Assembly: GCA_002633005.1 (NCBI GenBank)
Contig: NMRA01000079.1
Span: forward strand, 983,148 to 1,047,147
Direction of reading: 5' to 3'
Source: Phoronis australis
Lineage: Eukaryota; Phoronida; Phoronidae
DNA: 64,000 nucleotides
Shown here: piece by piece, positions 57,783 to 64,000 of the stretch
Layout of the letters: each line of letters opens with the position of its first letter
Numbering within the stretch: the first letter of the stretch is position 1
Notes under the pieces: generated by a model
Told to the model about the DNA's origin: nothing
Databases searched by the model: none
The model's input: the letters and a program-made list of their open reading frames with translations, nothing else
Program-made: the position numbers and the translations under genes

Positions 57783-60700
57783 TCTCCCTCGTGTAACGAC
57801 TACACCCCTAAGTTGTCTAAATCTGAATTACAGTAGGTTTCTCCCACGGAAAGTGGATTCCGCTGTAAAACGATTTTGAAACAGTGATGATGGTGGTCTC
57901 ATTTACGTTTGCATGTAGCAGCGTTATACCTTCCGAGCAACAAGACGAACCGATATTATGAATAAGAATCGTCAAAATGACGTGACCTTATTCGTTTCAA
58001 ACTCTAGAAAATCGATGATTTGTTCAACCTACTCCACATCTCGTTGTTTTACCGCGTAAGAATATCAGTTTTGCTACTTAGTCACTGCGCTTCTGTATCC
58101 CTGCGCGGGCGTATGTGTACTCAACGCTCGCGCATGTTTAAAAGCACGTCACACCCACGTAGGAGATGACTGGTCCCACTGGAGAGCCACCGCGTGGTGT
58201 TGAATCCATCAAGCGCTAAAAGAAATTGAGGTAAGGTACTTCACGCAGATAAGAGTGATCGATTTGAATACAATTGGCAACGTAAAAGATGCCTTTTCCG
58301 CCAAAATGCACGTTGGTGTGAAAGGACAATTCCCTCATTTAATGTGTAGGCTACGAAAACGATACGTACATGTCATATTTAGTAACGCTTTAAAAGGCAA
58401 TGTCCAGTTCTCACTGGGTTTTGCATGACGGTGCATAGGTGAAGAGTCGTTGTCTTCCTCTCACAATGTTGAAAGCTGTAAGAACAAAATGAAACTGTGA
58501 GTCTTTAAACAAAAAGAGCACTACTATACACATGTATGACTATAAAAATTGATTCCGTCCCATATTTGAGACTCTTCCATTTCCACCGACAGAGGAAGCG
58601 ATGCTCCGAATATAGGTGGAAAAATATATTGACATTTTGAGTCCAACACCTACTGACTTCACCAGTAGGGTATAAATACAATGTTCTTGATCCAAATCGC
58701 ATTTTGAAAAACTGTGATCAAGAAGTGCTGCCATCCAGCTAGAATTTCAATTAGGGTTTGTCTGAGGACTTTCTAGAATCACAGAAAATTCTTTAATAGC
58801 TTCGCAGAAATTTAACAATGCTATGAAGGGCAGCCATTTCGAAGAAACGTTTATCCACAATCAAACTTTTTATCATTCTCAGCTTGTTCATAAATAAAAT
58901 AAAACGCGACGATACGCTGGTCCTTTTAATGATGCCTACATCGGAACTGCTGCAAACCTGCCTTTCCCATTTTTAGACGGGAAATTGGCATCTGCTAGAG
59001 TTCAAAAGTACGTTGCCTGCTTAGTGATAAGGAAACGTTGTGTTGTCCTTTTAAAACCGAAATACATATAATGTCTTCACTTGTGGTGATCATCAGTTCT
59101 GTCCGTCTGCCCAATTTCCTTTGCACGACCCTTTGTCGTGTCAGCACGCTATCTCCTCGTCTAGAGATCAGCTCTTCCCCGTTCCACTGACAGGATTACG
59201 AGCCACCGACTGACCATTGTTTCCCGTAAGGCTACGTGTGTACATGTACATACGGATCAGTATAACAGCCTCCTTCGGAGTGGAGACGGACTGGTGTGCA
59301 AACGAGTGAAGATGTCGCGCCTCAAAATCACCTAATAATTACTTGTGTCAGCTCTTCATATCACTGAGTAGCAGTACTTTTTATTTAAGAATAGCGAAAT
59401 ATTTTAACAGTGATAAAATGACTTATGAATATGGAGCACTGTGGGAAGACCCAGCAGGATCAGAGTTTGGTTATGTTATTTCCAGAAACTTTGCGTGCAT
59501 GTTGATGTACATGCACAACGACCTTTGTCTCTTCGGTAAGATAATCTTAGGAAACTTTTCAAACATTTATTGAGAATTTACTATTTGGCAATACAATACA
59601 TTGTATCGTCGTGGCAAAGACATGAAACAATTAACATGAGTCCCACACCAGCACCCAAAATGATCACACAGTCATCTGTTTACAAAAAAAGTTCCAAATT
59701 TAACCCATTTTTTGTTAAAGTTTGAAATATTTGAGTTTTTATTGGCTATATACTTCCCAGAATTTTAGTACTCACTGACGATATTTAAAATGATGTTAAC
59801 ACAGAAAATTTTAGCCTTTACTAGAATTTAACATGAATTGTTTTTCCAAAAGTAATAACGTGTCAGGTAGAAATTATAGTTTGTTAGCTTTACCAAAGAT
59901 TACTTTTTGAAAGAGATAAAGCCAACATGGCGACCAGCACACTTATCAATAAACTGCCACAACGGGACACCACAGTAGTCAAACTGTCCAAAATCGCCAA
60001 CAATATTTTTCCCTCTAGGAACGCATTTACTATTTTCTTAAGAGTGCATTGGCTGAATAAGAGCTGAACGCCAAGGCAGACTAAACTATAAACATGGCCA
60101 CGTTTCATGTCTTTTTCCCACGTAAGAAGATAAGGTCAATTTTCACAATGATTTAAAGAGTTGTTTGGCCAACAGAGAAGGGAGGCCAAAAAACAGACTC
60201 AAAAATGAGAAAAATGACTACTAGGTCGCGTACACTACAGTTGTACGTCAAATTCATCTGAAACCAAACACGATATCCTCATCTCTCATAGAAATATATG
60301 TGCCACATTGAATAAAAATCCCTCCCGGAACTCAAAAGATCTACACAAAAAGGAAAAAAATAAAGTTGCCTCTAGTGAGCACATCGCCTGTAAATACGTC
60401 TGAATGTCTTCGTCACATGATGTCATACAGTTTTTAAAAGTACACTTGTCAAATTTAACAACGATCCTGCTTAGGGCTTGGAAGACATTATGTGCAAATT
60501 TTCTTGAAAGTATACATATACATGTATTAAGGGGTTTTGGAGATACAACAGCGGACGCCAGACTGACAGACGGAAAGAAATGACGGTATCATACGTCCAC
60601 AAATTTTATACGTGGATGAGTAAATATTTATTTTCTCTAAGGTTTTATTTTACTTACTGTTCTGCCACTGTTCGCAAATTTCTTTAGCAATGGCCAGATT

Positions 60701-62726
60701 TTTTATACTCGCATGTGCAATTTAATCCAGTATACACTATCCCAAACTCAACGGTTTCAATTAGCAAACATATTACAGCACCAAAAGTTTTAATAATCCA
60801 GTGCCAAGTTACTCGAAACCGTAAGGGACGCAATGACTGCATCAAACATCTAATCCACTGTTTCGGCCACTGTCTAATTTGATTTCCGTACACTGTACAC
60901 TAAGCGCAGCGCATTGATTCAGCAGTAACAGAGCAGGCATACCTAATAAAATACAATCAAATCTAGTCCGTAATCCGTGGCAAATCCGTGTGTTATTATC
61001 TGAAACAGAGGAGGAATTTAATAGCTGGATTATTGGTTTTGTAATTAAGCGTGCCATTATTAGCAATAAGGTTTCTCGAGATTGTTTAATGTGTGTTCTC
61101 AGTTAGGTTGTGTTGGACATTGCCAACAGGGCTTTAGAGTTAGCCAAATATGTATAATTCAGCTCAGAAAAAGTATAAATTTTCTACAATGGACATTTGT
61201 TTTGTTTTGTTTTGATTCCAATCTATCATCAATTAGTTCACGTGACCATGCTATTTAGTACAATTTAGAAAAAAAAAGAAAGGCACGTTCATAGAAAGGC
61301 AAAAACAACAGCAGCATAAAAAACAATTTTGCAGCTTTCAGAGCTACATACGTGAGTACGTGCGTGCGTGCGTGCGTGCGTGGATGCGTGATTGTTTGTG
61401 TACCACTGCGTGCGTGTGTTTATATAATCGCTAGATATCCAAAGGTAAAAACTGCTTCAATCAGGATTGCCGTACAATGCGAAATATTAACATTAACAAG
61501 TAAGGAATAGACATTTTGAGACAGCATTTATTTAATGCTCATACATATACATATACATATGACATTCAATTACACGACTAGCACATGCAATCATAGATAT
61601 ATGTACTTTAATACATAAACATACATATAAATGAAACTGATACTCTACTAAAATATATAAATGAGTACGTAAGAGTTCCATGTGAATACGACCAGCCAGT
61701 ATTCAACTTGATGTTCGAAATCGGCCAGCACTGGAAAGTTTAGGGTCCTAGATAAGCCTCGAAACAAATGTACCTAGCGAATGGAACACTGAAAGTTGGA
61801 ACATGGTCAAAGAAAAGTCAAGAAATATCAATAATGTAGAAGCTAAAAGTGTTGATATAAACATCAAGGCAGCATCAGATGTAGGCGGCGCAATTGAATA
61901 GTTTGATGAGTACCGCTTGTACATTTCAAAACGAGGGGGTTGTGGGAAATGATTCGTAGAGTGAACCTTTATTAATATTCATATTTAATGATACTAGCAT
62001 TGATGATTTAATTATCACGCGCAATGCCAGGTTAAAATCTAGACTATGACAACCATGAGAATATGGTCTCCTAAGCCGTTTTCCTGCTCTCTCTTGGGAC
62101 ACCACATTACCCATTTACCTAAACTACTCATGTGCATTTACATGTACAGTGGTCTACACAGCGGCCTTAATAGATGCATGTACATTCTCAAATAGATTCT
62201 CTGATTCTTCAAAGAAAACTATCCAGACGTTGACGTGACTACAAGACTCTTCTCGGTCTCGGACAAACATCTTGACAGAATTATTTGCCAGTTTAATCAC
62301 TTTCTGTCGCAGTTAAATAGTGTTTTTGTCGAAATTTTGTCGGACTTTAATGTGACTGTAATGCGCTAGTAACCTTTAAATTTACTTACAATAAGTTGTC
62401 ATTATATGAATAGCATGCATGGAACAATACTTGTCAACAATTCGTTGATAAATTAGCCAGAATGGAAAGTTAAGTATTTCTAATCGAAAACAATATTTAC
62501 TTGCAGTTTTGTGCGCCGAAATTTTTGTCGACTATCAAAGTCCGCATTTGCTCTTCAGACAACTGTAATGCACTCATCACTTGAAGGGAAATGAACAACG
62601 CAAACTGCAGTCGAACAGGGTGCACATTTAATATGTTCACACAATTAAAACATTCACATTGAGTTAATGATAGTGAAGACCTTTTGATAAAATGACCATT
62701 GTTTAATCTGAGTTTACATTTTCCAG
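57783..62726. other. Long spacer between P4 and P5
   Basis: Apart from one orphan exon candidate (59411-59535), no coding exon or RNA gene was recognised. A GTGC microsatellite lies at about 61357-61382 and a CATATA tract at about 61544-61560. Confidence 0.45.
59411..59535 (+). CDS. Orphan exon candidate, unknown gene
   Basis: Acceptor tattttaacag, 125 bases open in one frame (SDKMTYEYGALWEDPAG...RNFACMLMY..NDLCLF), donor g|gtaaga. Phase 2 in, phase 1 out, the same phases as P1 exon 7. The first residues resemble the SDKW start of the P2 disintegrin-like exon, but CLEY and PGT are not present. It may belong to another member of the array or use its own ATG at 59419. Confidence 0.35.
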
Positions 62727-62778
62727 GATAATCTCAGCATAATGCGATTGCTGTTATGGTTAGTGGTTTTCTCTGCCG
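62727..62778 (+). CDS. P5 exon 1: signal peptide exon of a further paralogue
   Basis: ATG at 62742 encodes MRLLLLWLVVFSA and ends in phase 1 at g|gtgagt. Acceptor tttacattttccag lies 15 bases upstream of the ATG. Start (MR.LL), length, phase and nearby upstream acceptor all match P1 exon 1. Later exons are outside or at the edge of the window; a good acceptor (cttcatttccag) ends at 63996. Confidence 0.6.
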
Positions 62779-64000
62779 GTGAGTACGTAACACTACCGTA
62801 GGCTACTACTTTCCTTGATTTTATGTTGCGTATGAAGAATAAATTATTTAAAATTAGCAACACCAGTCTCCGGGAAGTTTTCGTTTTTTTTGTGGGAATC
62901 GAACTCGAACTATGTCCGTTATACTGAAGTGTAGACACAAGAGAACTGCCAATACTTCCATTATAGGGGTATATTTTGGTTTGCCAGGCTGACTGCGAGA
63001 TCTTATTTTGCAATTGATTGGGTTCGAGTTCTGAGTCTGAACACAAAATGTCGAAATTTTACCCGAGTTTCAAGTTGGAGTTTAATGGTCAGCAAGTGCG
63101 AATTTGGACTGCACATTACACAAACCAAACCAAGCACAGAACAGCAGACACTCGCTCGCACTACAAGTAGAGGAGAAGAAAAATGCCAAAAGTACTTTTA
63201 AGTTCGTTTACCATATAAAGACGTGTTCTCGAGCCCGCATTGTCTTTGTCTCTCTCAAACCTGAGATTAATTGTTGGCTTCTCATCGCAATTGTACAAAA
63301 TTGAAACGTGTTTCCAGCAAATGTTAAATCAAACATGTGCTAATTGGTTTTATGTGTATATATTGAAAAGGCATTGAAGGTAATTATTTATCAGTGGGTG
63401 TTTGTTAACGTAGTTGAATAAGTACAAGTAGACTGATGAAACGCAAATACAAATGGTTATATGAATTCATTTACATCCACATTTGTAAACTTGCATTACG
63501 CCTTCTTGGAAGAAAACACGTAGAACGAAAACTCAAATAGCGTGGCTTAGTGTTTTCTGTAAACAAAACTTGGATTATAGTAGCTGGTAATTTTTCTTGC
63601 ACGTGCTTAATCCCAGATAAATCAATGCCATCAGTCAACTAAACGTGCACGTTATTTGCAAAATATCTCGTAATTTTGATTTGGCGTGAGCCCTAAATTT
63701 CTTTTTTGCAAAAAAAAAACGCAAACTTGCCCATCACTGATATTGTGATAAGAACAATACTCCTACCCCATTGTGAAAATGCATGGGCCATATACTGGAG
63801 GAAAAAGAAAAGACAGTTACTGGTGTTTTATGCCGTTGCATTGGCTATAGGCCTGAAGTGAAACTTTCCCCAAAGTACAGGCCTACATCTAAGGGAAAAG
63901 GAACGGTATTTGGATGAGATTAGTCGGGAGCTGCTTGGTTTCGCCCATTCAGCCATGCAGGATTTTTTCGTTTTCGTTAAAATGCTTCATTTCCAGTATA
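62779..64000. other. Probable P5 intron 1
   Basis: No coding exon recognised. A strong acceptor at 63995-63996 leaves four bases of a possible exon 2 in the window. Confidence 0.4.

Overview
This is a piece of an animal nuclear genome. Genes are split into short exons by long introns with GT..AG ends, there are no prokaryotic operon signals, and dispersed repeats are dense. Transposon types (Kolobok-like and hAT-like elements, a tRNA-derived SINE), abundant TACATGTA palindromes and strong allelic divergence suggest a highly heterozygous marine invertebrate such as an amphioxus, hemichordate or lophotrochozoan. I cannot fix the species from the sequence.

Layout. 601-1633 holds the last two coding exons of an SLC22-type transporter, with a polyadenylation signal at 1754. 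About 6.4-64 kb is a tandem array of one gene family, all on the + strand. I call its members P1 (6491-14949), P2 (18035-27553), P3 (28293-31889), P4 (about 41.5-56.1 kb, perhaps with a signal exon near 41.28 kb) and P5 (only a signal exon at 62742-62778; the rest lies beyond the window). P3 appears a second time at 36418-39863. The full plan is: signal peptide, very short pro-segment, an ADAM/ADAMTS-like (reprolysin, M12B) domain, a disintegrin-like/cysteine-rich segment and a C-terminal CUB domain. Exon order, exon sizes and intron phases match between paralogues although the proteins have diverged strongly. In all four readable members the zinc site HExxHxxGxxH is destroyed, so these look like secreted pseudoproteases. 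P2 and P4 carry the CUB domain; P1 and P3 end early.

Assembly. 28091-36214 and 36216-42553 are two diverged copies that meet at a single N (36215), and 47724-48223 / 48225-48730 are two copies that meet at another N (48224). The pattern is that of contig ends from two haplotypes that overlapped but were not merged. The second P3 is therefore probably the other allele, and the copies act as an allele-to-allele comparison. That comparison shows filled and empty transposon sites and repeated TA versus TACATGTA (also TACAGTA and TACTGTA) differences, which look like excision footprints of Tc1/mariner-type elements.

Mobile DNA. A SINE with tRNA-like A and B boxes occurs twice; one copy is interrupted by a Kolobok-like element (TTAA target, THAP start), the other by a 1.1-kb hAT-like element, at nearly the same internal place. 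Several MITEs, a minisatellite and simple repeats fill introns and spacers. I found no tRNA or rRNA gene, CRISPR array or intact autonomous transposon.
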